NCBI GenBank assembly: GCA_964538615.1
Contig: CAZIGK010000033.1
Span: 1-19,666, forward strand
DNA length: 19,666 nt
Origin: CAZIGK01 sp964538615
GTDB lineage: Bacteria; Pseudomonadota; Alphaproteobacteria; Rickettsiales; RI-342
Direction: 5' to 3'
Numbering within the stretch: the first letter of the stretch is position 1; each line of letters opens with the position of its first letter. The notes below the pieces were generated by a model. The model did not search any database, was not told where the DNA came from, and saw nothing but the letters and a program-made list of their open reading frames with translations. Shown here one piece after another: positions 1 through 7,024 of this stretch. A program made the position numbers and the translations under genes.

Positions 1-55
1 ATGTGTTAGGCCTGCCGCCAGCGTTCGTTCTGAGCCAGGATCAAACTCTCAAGTT
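1..55 (-). rRNA. rrs: 16S rRNA, 5' end only (partial)
   Basis: Read on the minus strand, this stretch contains the near-universal 27F primer site GAGTTTGATCCTGGCTCAG, followed by ACGAACGCTGGCGGCAGGCC, which is the usual start of alphaproteobacterial 16S rRNA. Transcription runs leftward out of the window, so only about 55 nt of the mature molecule are present. The mature 5' end is placed near position 55 by comparison with other alphaproteobacterial genes (…ACTTGAGAGTTTGATC) and may be off by a few bases. This is the best taxonomic clue in the window. Confidence 0.96.
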
Positions 56-192
56 TAAATCCTGTGCCGATTCAAAAATCAACACTCAATTGAATCACAG
101 AAACCACTGAAAAGTGATTCCAGTGAACGTCACAAAACTCCGAAAAGTCTTGCTGGGTCCACCCCATCACTCTTCACATTCTCTCTTCTACC

Positions 193-208
193 AAATTGTC
201 AAACAGCT
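193..208 (-). promoter_or_regulatory. boxA-like antitermination element in the rRNA leader
   Basis: The minus strand reads GCTGTTTGACAATTT, close to the E. coli rrn boxA-containing leader (TGCTCTTTAACAATTT). It lies between the predicted rRNA promoter and the 16S start, where NusB/NusE-dependent antitermination elements are found. The assignment rests on sequence resemblance and position only. Confidence 0.65.
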
Positions 209-255
209 TGCCGTCTTCGTTTCCGCTTTCGGCGCCTCATTGCTGAGGGATTTGG

Positions 256-284
256 GTTATAGTCCAGCACGCAGCACTGGTCAA
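256..284 (-). promoter_or_regulatory. rRNA operon promoter
   Basis: On the minus strand there is a -35 hexamer TTGACC (279-284), a 17-bp spacer and a -10 hexamer TATAAC (256-261). Transcription would begin near 249, about 195 bp before the 16S 5' end. This is a near-consensus housekeeping sigma factor promoter in the expected place. An A-rich tract just upstream (about 285-320) fits an UP element. Growth-rate control is expected for rrn promoters but cannot be read from the sequence. Confidence 0.8.
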
Positions 285-320
285 GCGACAAAATGCATTT
301 TTTTTATTTTTTCTCACCGC
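285..320 (-). promoter_or_regulatory. A-rich UP-element-like region of the rRNA promoter
   Basis: Immediately upstream of the rRNA -35 box, the minus strand carries long A runs (GAGAAAAAATAAAAAAAATG). A/T tracts in this position bind the alpha C-terminal domain of RNA polymerase in strong rRNA promoters. The assignment is by position and composition. Confidence 0.5.
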
Positions 321-650
321 TGCCTTATAAGCCATTGTTACCAAGACTTTTCGATACGAAAAAAAACACGCGCAGCATCTACAATGCCTTGCACATAATC
401 TCACAAACCTGCCCGCCTCAGCGCAATTTAAGCGCAACCAACCCACCTAAGCGCAATCTTACCCTGCATGTAAAAAGCTCATCTGCCATCAAAACATCTC
501 CAAGTGTCGTCACCATACAGGAGAGAACGTAGCACAAGACGACAGGCGCGCCCCCATGACACAACCAGCACATAAAAACCGGAAGCGCAGAAAGCCAGCC
601 CTCACAATCCATCAGAAGCGAAAGATGCGAGGCCAAAAGCGTGCCTGAAC
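321..650. other. Non-coding stretch between rRNA promoter and orphan gene
   Basis: No convincing gene was found here. The open frames present are short and low in complexity, and none has a ribosome binding site. The stretch contains three copies of AGCGCAA (420-426, 431-437, 450-456), the first two spaced 11 bp apart. No clear terminator was found for the leftward gene that ends at 651. Confidence 0.5.
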
Positions 651-1220
651 CTAAAACAGGAAAGAGACAGACGGCAGAGATGCTGCCTTTTGATAAGCGC
701 CTGCCACCTGCCCAAACACCGCAGGCATGGATAGCCCCTGCTCCAGCATCGCCTGATAAGGGGGGGCATTGTAGGTTAACACGTTCACCAGCTCGCCCCC
801 CCTTACAGCGGAAGTCACATTTGCATCGACTAACGGACGATAGCGCGGTTCATATGCGTCCATATCCACTTCCGGCAGGTCACTTTCCTGCTGCGCGGCT
901 AACTGTGCATAGAAACCCGCATTGCCATATACGGCACCAGAATCCACGGGCAGAGCACCACTGTAGCGTACCGCTTTTTGTGCAGCAACCGATGCACCCG
1001 TCTCGCCAGAAACTTCAGAAAATACACGAGAAATCAGCGAAAAACGCCCCTCGCTGTCGCCACCGGTCTGCGCCCTCTCTTGTCTGGGAGCCTGACTTTC
1101 CACCACTCCACTCAGCGCAATCATACCTGCGGTTACAGGCGCATATTCCTTCACCGCCCCTTGCAAAGATTGCAAGGGCGCAAACGGAGCAGACGTGGGT
1201 AAAACCGGGAGCGAAAACAT
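651..1220 (-). CDS. Hypothetical protein, 189 aa, function unknown
   Basis: The frame is open further upstream to a TTG at 1277, but that codon lies inside a well-formed promoter, so the ATG at 1220 (MFSLPVLP…) is taken as the start. No strong Shine-Dalgarno sequence precedes it. The protein has an Ala/Val/Gly/Ser-rich, moderately charged composition. It has a short hydrophobic N-terminus with no clear signal-peptide cleavage site, and no Cys-based lipobox or catalytic motif. The C-terminal third (residues ~120-189) is richer in Tyr and Pro and contains the stretch DMDAYEPRYRPLV. I do not recognise the family. The gene stands alone, in the same direction as the rRNA operon, and diverges from sco. 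The overlapping plus-strand frame looks like a shadow: it is rich in Pro, His and Arg and has no ribosome binding site. Confidence 0.6.
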   Translation of the reverse strand: MFSLPVLPTSAPFAPLQSLQGAVKEYAPVTAGMIALSGVVESQAPRQERAQTGGDSEGRFSLISRVFSEVSGETGASVAAQKAVRYSGALPVDSGAVYGNAGFYAQLAAQQESDLPEVDMDAYEPRYRPLVDANVTSAVRGGELVNVLTYNAPPYQAMLEQGLSMPAVFGQVAGAYQKAASLPSVSFLF

Positions 1221-1248
1221 TTTAAGCCAAATTGTTGATGTTAATACT

Positions 1249-1277
1249 ATATTAAACCAATTCAACCGATCCGTCAA
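1249..1277 (-). promoter_or_regulatory. Promoter of the 189-aa orphan gene
   Basis: On the minus strand there is a -35 TTGACG (1272-1277), exactly 17 bp, then a -10 TAATAT (1249-1254). The predicted transcription start is about 20 bp upstream of the ATG at 1220, giving a very short leader. This promoter is the main reason for rejecting the upstream TTG start. Confidence 0.7.
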
Positions 1278-1561
1278 GAAATCAGACCATGAAACACCCT
1301 GTTTTTCTAAATGTTAAGCCCTAACACAAGCATCATTCCTCTTTTTACGCCAACAGGATTTTCTACTGATACACCCTCTTGCAAAAACGCCGTTCTTCGC
1401 TACCCTTGCCCATCAAGGGAAACCATCAGCTTCCCCAGACCTGATGCAACCTGTCACCAATAGGTACCGGTATGGGAAATAAGGCCTGCTTGCCCCTCGT
1501 TCGCACTAAATACTCGGCTAAACTATTGTAAAAAATATTTTCTGCAAGGAACTCTATCATC
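1278..1561. other. Intergenic region upstream of sco
   Basis: This is the rest of the divergent gap between the orphan gene and sco. Apart from the leftward promoter at its left edge, I see no gene, repeat or convincing rightward promoter. AT-rich sequence at about 1505-1545 (including TAAACT and a TTGTAAAAAATATTTT stretch) may hold the sco promoter, but no good -35/-10 pair stands out. Confidence 0.4.
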
Positions 1562-2194
1562 ATGTGGCGCTGGCTTCTTCCTCTCGCAATCGCTTTCCTA
1601 CTGGTCTTAGTGGCCATTATTCTGTGGCAGCAAACACCCGCAATACGCAGCCATACCTTACAAAACAGTCAATCCGCTTCGATTGGCGGAGAATATGCAT
1701 TGGTGAATCAAGAGGGGCAGACGTTCACGTCCGCTGATTTGCAGGGTAGCTATCAACTGGTTTACTTTGGCTACAGCTTCTGCCCGGATATCTGCCCCAC
1801 AGGTTTACTCACCATCACCGATACCCTGCACGCATTGGGGGATGACGCAGCGCGCGTTACGCCCGTATTTATCACGATTGACCCCGCACGCGACACACCG
1901 GATCATTTGCAAAGTTACATGCAAAACTTTCACCCACGTTTTGTGGCGCTTAGTGGCTCCGATGATGCCATATCGCAAGCCGCTAAAGCGTATAAGGTGT
2001 ACTATGCCAGAAGCAGCAGCACTGCCCCAAATGCCGAGCACTATCTGATGGATCACTCCTCTTACATCTACTTCATGTCGCCAGACGGACATTACCTGAA
2101 ACACTTTCGCCACGACACCCCGGTTGACGAGATAGTAAAAGCCGTTACTGTAGAACTCGCTCGTCAATCAACCCCCCTGACCGAACAGGAGTGA
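1562..2194 (+). CDS. sco: SCO1/SenC-family copper chaperone
   Basis: This is a membrane-anchored thioredoxin-fold protein that carries Cu to the CuA site of cytochrome c oxidase, or acts as a thiol-disulfide reductase there. Residues 5-22 form one hydrophobic segment, so the rest should face the periplasm. The copper ligands of the family are visible: the CxxxC motif in FCPDICP (Cys74, Cys78) and the distal His165 in MDHSSYIY. At 210 aa it is normal in size for a bacterial Sco protein. The start is supported by AAGGA 11 bp upstream of the ATG. The gene ends 6 bp before the PCuAC gene, so the two are probably co-transcribed and act together in copper delivery. Confidence 0.92.
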   Translation: MWRWLLPLAIAFLLVLVAIILWQQTPAIRSHTLQNSQSASIGGEYALVNQEGQTFTSADLQGSYQLVYFGYSFCPDICPTGLLTITDTLHALGDDAARVTPVFITIDPARDTPDHLQSYMQNFHPRFVALSGSDDAISQAAKAYKVYYARSSSTAPNAEHYLMDHSSYIYFMSPDGHYLKHFRHDTPVDEIVKAVTVELARQSTPLTEQE

Positions 2195-2200
2195 ATTACC

Positions 2201-3082
2201 ATGCGCCTTGTGTCTTTCCTTGGTATTGCAGGCATTTTTGCCCTTCTTTGCTATTATATTTACCAACAGGCGGAAGAAAATATGGTACGCACCCGCCAAC
2301 AGGCGGAAGCAACCGCTCCGGCCGATGCCACCAGCACTCAAGAGGCCACCACTGCGGTCAGCACAGAAACCAATACACCTGCCGAAAATCCGGATACCGC
2401 CGCAGAAACGGTAGCAACAACTGAAAGCGTACCAACCACAGCAACGGCTGAAGCCACCGCAGCCCCTTCCGAGGAAGCCATGGCCGAAACCACCACACCA
2501 GCCCCTAAAGCCCTGACAGAGATTGTCATTCAAAACCCATGGGCACGTCCCAGCAACGGTGAAACCTCCGCTGCATTTGTCACCTTCAAACATACCGGTA
2601 AAGAAACCGCGACCTTGCAAAAAATCACCGCAGCGGACATTGCAGAAAAGGTTGAATTGCATGAAAGTTATGAAGAAAACGGCGTGATGAAAATGCGTGA
2701 AACTCCTTTGCAACTGCAACCGGGGCAAACCTTCACCATGGAGCGCGGTGGCAACCATATCATGCTGATAGGTCTGAAAAAACCTCTCGCAGTAGAAGAT
2801 ATTATCACGCTTGTATTCACTTTTGATACAGGGGTTATTACTCTGGCGGTTCCGGTAATGGAGCAGGCTCCTGTCACAGCACCGGCGCAGGCGACAGACA
2901 CCCCCGCGTCAGAATCTACCGTAAAACCCGTGTCTCCATCAGAGCACGAACACACCCCCGCCTTCAACGCGGACAAAAAACCCCACACCCTGCAGGAGGC
3001 AGACAAAGATAAACTGAAAAGCATGATGGATACCCCACCCCCATCACAGGAAACCCCCGCGTCTCCCTCCGTGTCCCCATAA
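2201..3082 (+). CDS. PCu(A)C-domain periplasmic copper chaperone with long linkers
   Basis: The N-terminus has a hydrophobic segment (residues 3-20) without a clear cleavage site and is probably a membrane anchor. Residues ~30-103 are an Ala/Thr/Glu/Pro-rich, low-complexity linker. Residues ~105-222 match the PCuAC (DUF461) fold: the domain-opening NPWARPSNGETSAAF, then His154, Met163/Met165, His186 and Met188 (NHIM), which correspond to the family's His/Met copper-binding set. The C-terminal ~70 residues are again Pro/Thr/Ser-rich and include a His-Glu-His. Classical PCuAC proteins are around 150-170 aa, so 293 aa is long because of the two flanking extensions. The start is backed by AGGAG overlapping the sco stop. 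PCuAC proteins supply Cu(I) to CuA or CuB sites together with Sco, which fits this pair. Confidence 0.85.
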   Translation: MRLVSFLGIAGIFALLCYYIYQQAEENMVRTRQQAEATAPADATSTQEATTAVSTETNTPAENPDTAAETVATTESVPTTATAEATAAPSEEAMAETTTPAPKALTEIVIQNPWARPSNGETSAAFVTFKHTGKETATLQKITAADIAEKVELHESYEENGVMKMRETPLQLQPGQTFTMERGGNHIMLIGLKKPLAVEDIITLVFTFDTGVITLAVPVMEQAPVTAPAQATDTPASESTVKPVSPSEHEHTPAFNADKKPHTLQEADKDKLKSMMDTPPPSQETPASPSVSP

Positions 3083-3345
3083 AGGACTCGGATACGGTCG
3101 TCACAAACTGAAATATGTGCCACGCAATTTGGTATGCAGACCAACGGAATAAACCATGCGCAGTTTTCAGGTCATTGTCAGCACCGTTTCACCGGAATAC
3201 AGCCACATGAACGGATATGAACAACGACAGACAGGTAACCGACCCCGGAAACGACCCCGGAAACCGGCAGTTTGCAGATCCTTAAACATCTTGTGACTAC
3301 ACTACCCAGCATTTACGCAGCCGCACCAAACCCCGGAGATACGTC
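3083..3345. other. Intergenic region before phaZ
   Basis: There is no gene in this 263-bp gap. It contains an exact 12-bp tandem duplication (GACCCCGGAAAC at 3241-3252 and 3253-3264). No strong terminator follows the PCuAC gene, and no consensus promoter for phaZ is apparent. Confidence 0.45.
3241..3264. repeat. 12-bp perfect tandem duplication
   Basis: GACCCCGGAAAC occurs twice with no gap, 82 bp upstream of the phaZ start. It is probably a replication-slippage duplication, and no function can be inferred. Confidence 0.85.
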
Positions 3346-4626
3346 ATGGTACTCGAACATAATAGCGCCCTCTATTACCTGCACGAGCTACAACGTGCCG
3401 CCGTATCTCCGGTCAATATTCTGGCGAATGTCGGTAAGCAACTCTATTCCCATCCCTTAAGCCCTATGTCTTACCTGCCCCTCAGCAGCCACATGGCCGC
3501 CGGGTTTGAAGTCTTGGGACGTATGACCAAACGCTACACCAAACCCCAATTTGATCTGACAGAAACCGTCATCAATGGCCGCACCTACAAAGTGCAGGAA
3601 AAAATCATTCTCAGTCGCCCCTTCGGGAACCTGATCAAGTTTTCCACTTCCGTCAGTCGGGATCTTCCGCGCCTGCTCATTGTTGCCCCTCTTTCCGGGC
3701 ATTTTGCCACCCTGCTGCGTGGTACCGTGGAAGATTTGCTCCCCTACTGTGAAGTCTTTATCACAGATTGGGCAGATGCACGGGATGTCCCCCTGTATGA
3801 AGGCAACTTCACACTGGATGATTATATTCACTACGTCATTCAGTTTCTGGAACTTCTAGGGCCGGAAACCCATGTGATGGCCGTGTGCCAGCCAGCGGTT
3901 CCTGTGTTGGCGGGTGTGGCGCTGATGTCAGCAGATAGCAATACCTCCACCCCCCGCTCAATGACACTGATCGGTGGCCCCATTGATACAAGGGTCAACC
4001 CAACGGTGGTGAACAAACTGGCAACAGAGCGCCCGCTGGAATGGTTTGAACAACATGTCATTACCCGCGTTCCCCCCAATTATCCGGGCTTCATGCGGCG
4101 GGTATATCCAGGATTTTTGCAGCTCACCGGCTTCATGCAGATGAATCTGGAACGCCATATTGGTGAGCATTTGAAACTCTTTCAGCATTTGGTGGAAGGA
4201 GATGGCGAAAGTGCTGAGGCTCACCGCAAGTTCTACAATGAATATCTTTCTGTACTGGATCTGCCTGCTGAGTTTTACCTGCAAACAGTGCGCACCGTGT
4301 TTCAGGAACATGCCCTGCCCAAAGGCATCATGATGTCCGGGGATCGGCGTGTGGATTGCTCCAAAATCACCCGTACCGCCCTGCTGACCATTGAAGGCGA
4401 GAAAGATGATATTTCCGGTGTTGGCCAAACCGAGGCCGCGCATCGCCTGTGCACTCACCTGCCAGAGGAAAACCGGCACCATCACCTGCAAAAGAACGTC
4501 GGTCATTACGGCACCTTTAACGGCCGCCGCTTCCGGGAGGAAATACGCCCCGTTATTCTGGAGTTTATTCATCGTCACGAGAAAAAACCCATTAACGGAA
4601 CATTGCCCGGTCGTCACGCAGCCTGA
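3346..4626 (+). CDS. phaZ: Intracellular polyhydroxyalkanoate depolymerase (PhaZ type)
   Basis: This enzyme breaks down stored poly-3-hydroxybutyrate granules in the cytoplasm, releasing hydroxybutyrate units. The 426-aa product matches the intracellular PhaZ family in length and order of motifs: APLSGHFATLLRGTVEDLL (114-132), ITDWADARDVPL (139-150), and the modified lipase box VCQPAVPVL, in which Cys181 takes the place of the usual nucleophilic Ser. This Cys box is characteristic of the PhaZa1 type. GHYGTFNGRRFREEIRP near the C-terminus should hold the catalytic His. There is no signal peptide. GGAG upstream of the ATG at 3346 supports the start. The stop codon overlaps the next start (TGATG), so translation of the two genes is probably coupled. 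No PHA synthase or phasin gene is present in the window. Confidence 0.9.
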   Translation: MVLEHNSALYYLHELQRAAVSPVNILANVGKQLYSHPLSPMSYLPLSSHMAAGFEVLGRMTKRYTKPQFDLTETVINGRTYKVQEKIILSRPFGNLIKFSTSVSRDLPRLLIVAPLSGHFATLLRGTVEDLLPYCEVFITDWADARDVPLYEGNFTLDDYIHYVIQFLELLGPETHVMAVCQPAVPVLAGVALMSADSNTSTPRSMTLIGGPIDTRVNPTVVNKLATERPLEWFEQHVITRVPPNYPGFMRRVYPGFLQLTGFMQMNLERHIGEHLKLFQHLVEGDGESAEAHRKFYNEYLSVLDLPAEFYLQTVRTVFQEHALPKGIMMSGDRRVDCSKITRTALLTIEGEKDDISGVGQTEAAHRLCTHLPEENRHHHLQKNVGHYGTFNGRRFREEIRPVILEFIHRHEKKPINGTLPGRHAA

Positions 4627-5345
4627 TGCTGTACACACACCCTATACCCAGCCTCCCTCCCCTCCCGCACCCCTGGCAGTGGGACAGCGCAGCCTCTTCA
4701 CAATCACGCAAGCTACGCATCACCGTGGATGCCAATCGGCTGCTGGTTAGACTACGGTTTCCTCCTCGCACCAGTCAGCGCGGCATTGAGCGCTTTCTGT
4801 CCCTGCAACAAGCATGGCTGCAAGAAAAACTGGCGTGCGTTGTCCCCCCCAAAAGACCTGAGACAGGGTGTCTGTTGTCTATTTTAGGACGCCAGTACCA
4901 ACTGCATATTCATGACGATATGCGGCAATTACCCCATCTGCACAATGAGCATATCCTCCATATCGGGGGTGGGGCACATCATGCTCCGGCACGGCTACGC
5001 CGCTATATTCAGCATCAGTTACATCAATGGATACAGCCAGAGCTCGCAACCCTATGCCAACAGATTCAGCATCAGCCTCCCCCCAAATGCGCCACACCGG
5101 AAATGCATAGCCGCTGGGGTAGCTGCTCCCCACATCGCAACCATATCCGCCTGAATTGGCGGCTGGCTTTTGCGCCACCCGCTATTCTACATTATGTGCT
5201 GGCACATGAAGTGGCGCACCTCAGGCACCTGAACCATGGGCCAGAGTTCTGGAAACTCACCCAGTCTTTAACCCCTTCGTCCGTTCCCCACGCCCGCCGC
5301 TGGCTACGCAACCACGGGCACGAACTCTATACGTATCAGTTTTAG
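4626..5345 (+). CDS. YgjP-type zinc metallopeptidase-like protein (DUF45)
   Basis: The C-terminal half matches the YgjP-like/DUF45 family, related to WLM/SprT-type zinc peptidases. SRWGSCS (162-168) is the family signature, followed by IRLNWRLAFAPPAILHYVLAHE and the zinc site HEVAHLRHLNH, giving ligands His194, His198 and His204 with catalytic Glu195. At 239 aa it has the usual size for the family. It is a predicted cytoplasmic protein with no signal peptide or membrane segment. Its ATG lies inside the phaZ stop (TGATG, 1-bp overlap), and no independent ribosome binding site is visible. The substrate and physiological role are not known from the sequence. The first ~25 residues are Pro-rich and may be non-conserved. 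Confidence 0.85.
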   Translation: MLYTHPIPSLPPLPHPWQWDSAASSQSRKLRITVDANRLLVRLRFPPRTSQRGIERFLSLQQAWLQEKLACVVPPKRPETGCLLSILGRQYQLHIHDDMRQLPHLHNEHILHIGGGAHHAPARLRRYIQHQLHQWIQPELATLCQQIQHQPPPKCATPEMHSRWGSCSPHRNHIRLNWRLAFAPPAILHYVLAHEVAHLRHLNHGPEFWKLTQSLTPSSVPHARRWLRNHGHELYTYQF

Positions 5346-5380
5346 CCCGTATTTTCAGATAAAACCGTGCGATTTTCCAC

Positions 5381-5420
5381 TAACGTCTAGCCGCAACCCG
5401 TGGTACAAGGTCTGACGTTA
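5381..5420. terminator. Inverted repeat between the metallopeptidase and FkbM genes (possible terminator)
   Basis: TAACGTC (5381-5387) and GACGTTA (5414-5420) form a perfect 7-bp inverted repeat around a 26-nt loop, 36 bp after the metallopeptidase stop, followed by ATTTC. It could be a weak terminator for the phaZ operon or a protein-binding site. The long loop and the lack of a T tract make termination uncertain. Confidence 0.3.
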
Positions 5421-5441
5421 TTTCATATTCCCTGATGTACC

Positions 5442-6203
5442 ATGCCTCCTAAACCCTTTCGTCAAACCCTGCGCCGCCTGATACCCTTTCCTCGCCGCAA
5501 AACATGGCGCAAGTGGTTCCCGGCCTATGAAACCCGGCAATTGGTCTGGCTGATGCAACATTACGATATTCAGTGCGTTCTGGATATTGGAGCCAATCAG
5601 GGACAGTTTGTGGAGAAAATTCGCTCCGCAAAATGGCAAGGCTCCATCCTCTCCTTTGAACCGCAGGCGAAAGAGCATGCACTGCTCATTCGTAAAAGTG
5701 AAAAAGATGCGCACTGGAACATCGCCGAGCGTATTGCACTGGGAGATGCCGAAGGCACCGTCACCATGAACCGCTTTAGTGACAGCAGCGTTGCTTCCAT
5801 TTTACATCCCACTGAGCAATTGCAACGCAGCATGGCCAGCGCAGGCACGGAACAGGTTCCCCTGAAGCGGCTTGATCAGATTGTCACCGCACACACCATT
5901 CTTCCCGGACACACCCTGCTCAAGCTGGATGTGCAGGGGTTTGAACCACAGGTATTACGCGGCGCAACGCGTCTGTTACCACATGTTTCCGCCATTTTTA
6001 TCGAAGTCAGCCTACTCCCAATGTATGACGGCGATACACATTATCTGGATATGCTGGACTATTTGCATAACATTGGCTTTCATGCGGTGCATATTTCCCC
6101 CGTATTAAACCGCAAACGTTTCGGCAATACCGGTCAGTTGGATGTGTTTTTGGTACGTCAGCCTCCGGCCATTCTGCCGCGTCATTCGTTGCTCGCAGCC
6201 TAG
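5442..6203 (+). CDS. FkbM-family SAM-dependent methyltransferase
   Basis: This is a class I Rossmann-fold methyltransferase of the FkbM type. The SAM-binding motif I is VLDIGANQGQF (46-56), the acidic strand-2 region is SILSFEPQ (68-75), and the family signature LLKLDVQGFEPQVLRGA (159-175) follows. FkbM proteins methylate hydroxyl groups on sugars, polysaccharides or secondary metabolites, and the substrate here is unknown. The first ~25 residues are very basic and Pro/Arg-rich. The ATG at 5442 is the first in frame, but it has no Shine-Dalgarno sequence and the true start could lie slightly downstream. The gene for a broken alpha/beta hydrolase follows after 14 bp. Confidence 0.85.
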   Translation: MPPKPFRQTLRRLIPFPRRKTWRKWFPAYETRQLVWLMQHYDIQCVLDIGANQGQFVEKIRSAKWQGSILSFEPQAKEHALLIRKSEKDAHWNIAERIALGDAEGTVTMNRFSDSSVASILHPTEQLQRSMASAGTEQVPLKRLDQIVTAHTILPGHTLLKLDVQGFEPQVLRGATRLLPHVSAIFIEVSLLPMYDGDTHYLDMLDYLHNIGFHAVHISPVLNRKRFGNTGQLDVFLVRQPPAILPRHSLLAA

Positions 6204-6217
6204 GTCAGGTCGCATCC

Positions 6218-6932
6218 ATGTTACTCTATCTTCCCGGCATGCTGACCGATCAGCGTTTGTGGCAGCATCAGGTACCCGCTCTGCATGCGCTGATGCCCTA
6301 TCAACATATTCGGCTGGATACCTGCGATAACCTGCATCGTATGGCAGATGACCTGTTACAAAGCTTGCCGCACGATAAACCCTTTGTGCTGTGTGGTCTC
6401 TCCATGGGGGGGCTATACCGCGCTGGAAGCATGCCGACTATTGTGCGAACGCGGGCAATGGCATCGGTTGCGTGCGCTGATACTGATAGCCACCTCTGCC
6501 CGCGCTGACACACCGGAGCAATACCGCACGCGCAAAGGGCTACTGCAACTGGCAGAAAAAGGCCGCTTCAAAGGCGTGACCCCGAAATTACTTCCCACCC
6601 TGATTCACCCCTCCCGCGTAGAGTGCGAAGAGCTGGCCACCCTGGTCATGGGCATGGCAGAAGATCTGGGGCAGTCGGTTTTCATGCGACAGGAACGAGC
6701 CGTGATGAACCGTCGCAGTCAGTTGGATATCCTGGCCCACATTCCCTGCCCCACCCTTATCCTCTGTGGGGATAGCGACCAACGCACGCCACCGGAATGC
6801 TCGCGGGAGATGCACCAGCTTTTGCCAAACGCGCATCTGCATATTCTGCCCGCATGTGGCCATTTACCTCCTCTGGAACAACCGGAACAAACCACCCGCA
6901 TCATGCAGGATTTTTTACACAATCTTGTGTAA
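6218..6932 (+). pseudogene. Alpha/beta hydrolase gene interrupted by a +1 frameshift
   Basis: Two overlapping frames together give one ~238-aa alpha/beta hydrolase. The first frame reads MLLYLPGMLTDQRLW… up to the nucleophile elbow GLSMGG. After that the coherent protein continues in the next frame as YTALEACRLL…, through LILCGDSDQRTPPE (acidic catalytic residue) to ACGHLPPLEQPE (catalytic His). The break falls exactly in a run of seven Gs (6406-6412), and six Gs would restore a single frame. As sequenced, the first frame ends after 96 aa and lacks the Asp and His of the triad. This may be a real loss-of-function mutation, slippage-mediated phase variation, or a sequencing error in a homopolymer. 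Substrate unknown. Confidence 0.82.
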
Positions 6933-6986
6933 CTCGCATCGTCACAAGAAAGAAAACTTACCGAAAATGACCGCCTTCAAGAACCG

Positions 6987-7007
6987 NNNNNNNNNNNNNN
7001 NNNNNNN
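6987..7007. other. Run of 21 undetermined bases (assembly gap)
   Basis: There are twenty-one Ns between the stop of the hydrolase gene and the convergent folP stop. The true length and content are unknown. Just left of it is a possible short start (ATGACCGCCTTCAAG at 6967), and just right is half of a hairpin next to folP. A strong bidirectional terminator could explain the failed sequence. Confidence 0.95.
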
Positions 7008-7024
7008 AAGCGCAGAAAACGCTT
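7008..7024 (-). terminator. Hairpin at the folP stop codon (possible terminator)
   Basis: AAGCG (7008-7012) and CGCTT (7020-7024) form a perfect 5-bp stem around a 7-nt loop, overlapping the folP TAA on the minus strand. Whatever follows it in the folP direction is hidden by the Ns, so a T tract can be neither confirmed nor excluded. Confidence 0.35.

Noticed and set aside
418..636. Leftward 72-aa Cys-rich hydrophobic frame
   Set aside because: It begins at TTG, has no ribosome binding site and overlaps the AGCGCAA repeats. No sign of coding.
641..1225. Plus-strand open frame of 194 aa
   Set aside because: Its composition is rich in Pro, His and Arg, it has no ribosome binding site, and it lies opposite a frame with normal protein composition and a consensus promoter. 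Treated as a shadow.
1220..1277. TTG start for the 208-aa version of the orphan protein
   Set aside because: The codon lies within the -35 box of a consensus promoter, upstream of the likely transcription start.
2168..2758. Leftward 196-aa Gly/Cys/Phe-rich frame
   Set aside because: It mirrors the Ala/Thr/Pro repeats of the PCuAC linker on the opposite strand.
6218..6932. Two separate genes instead of one broken hydrolase gene
   Set aside because: The nucleophile lies in one frame and the Asp and His in the other. The join falls in a G7 tract and yields one continuous, typical hydrolase.
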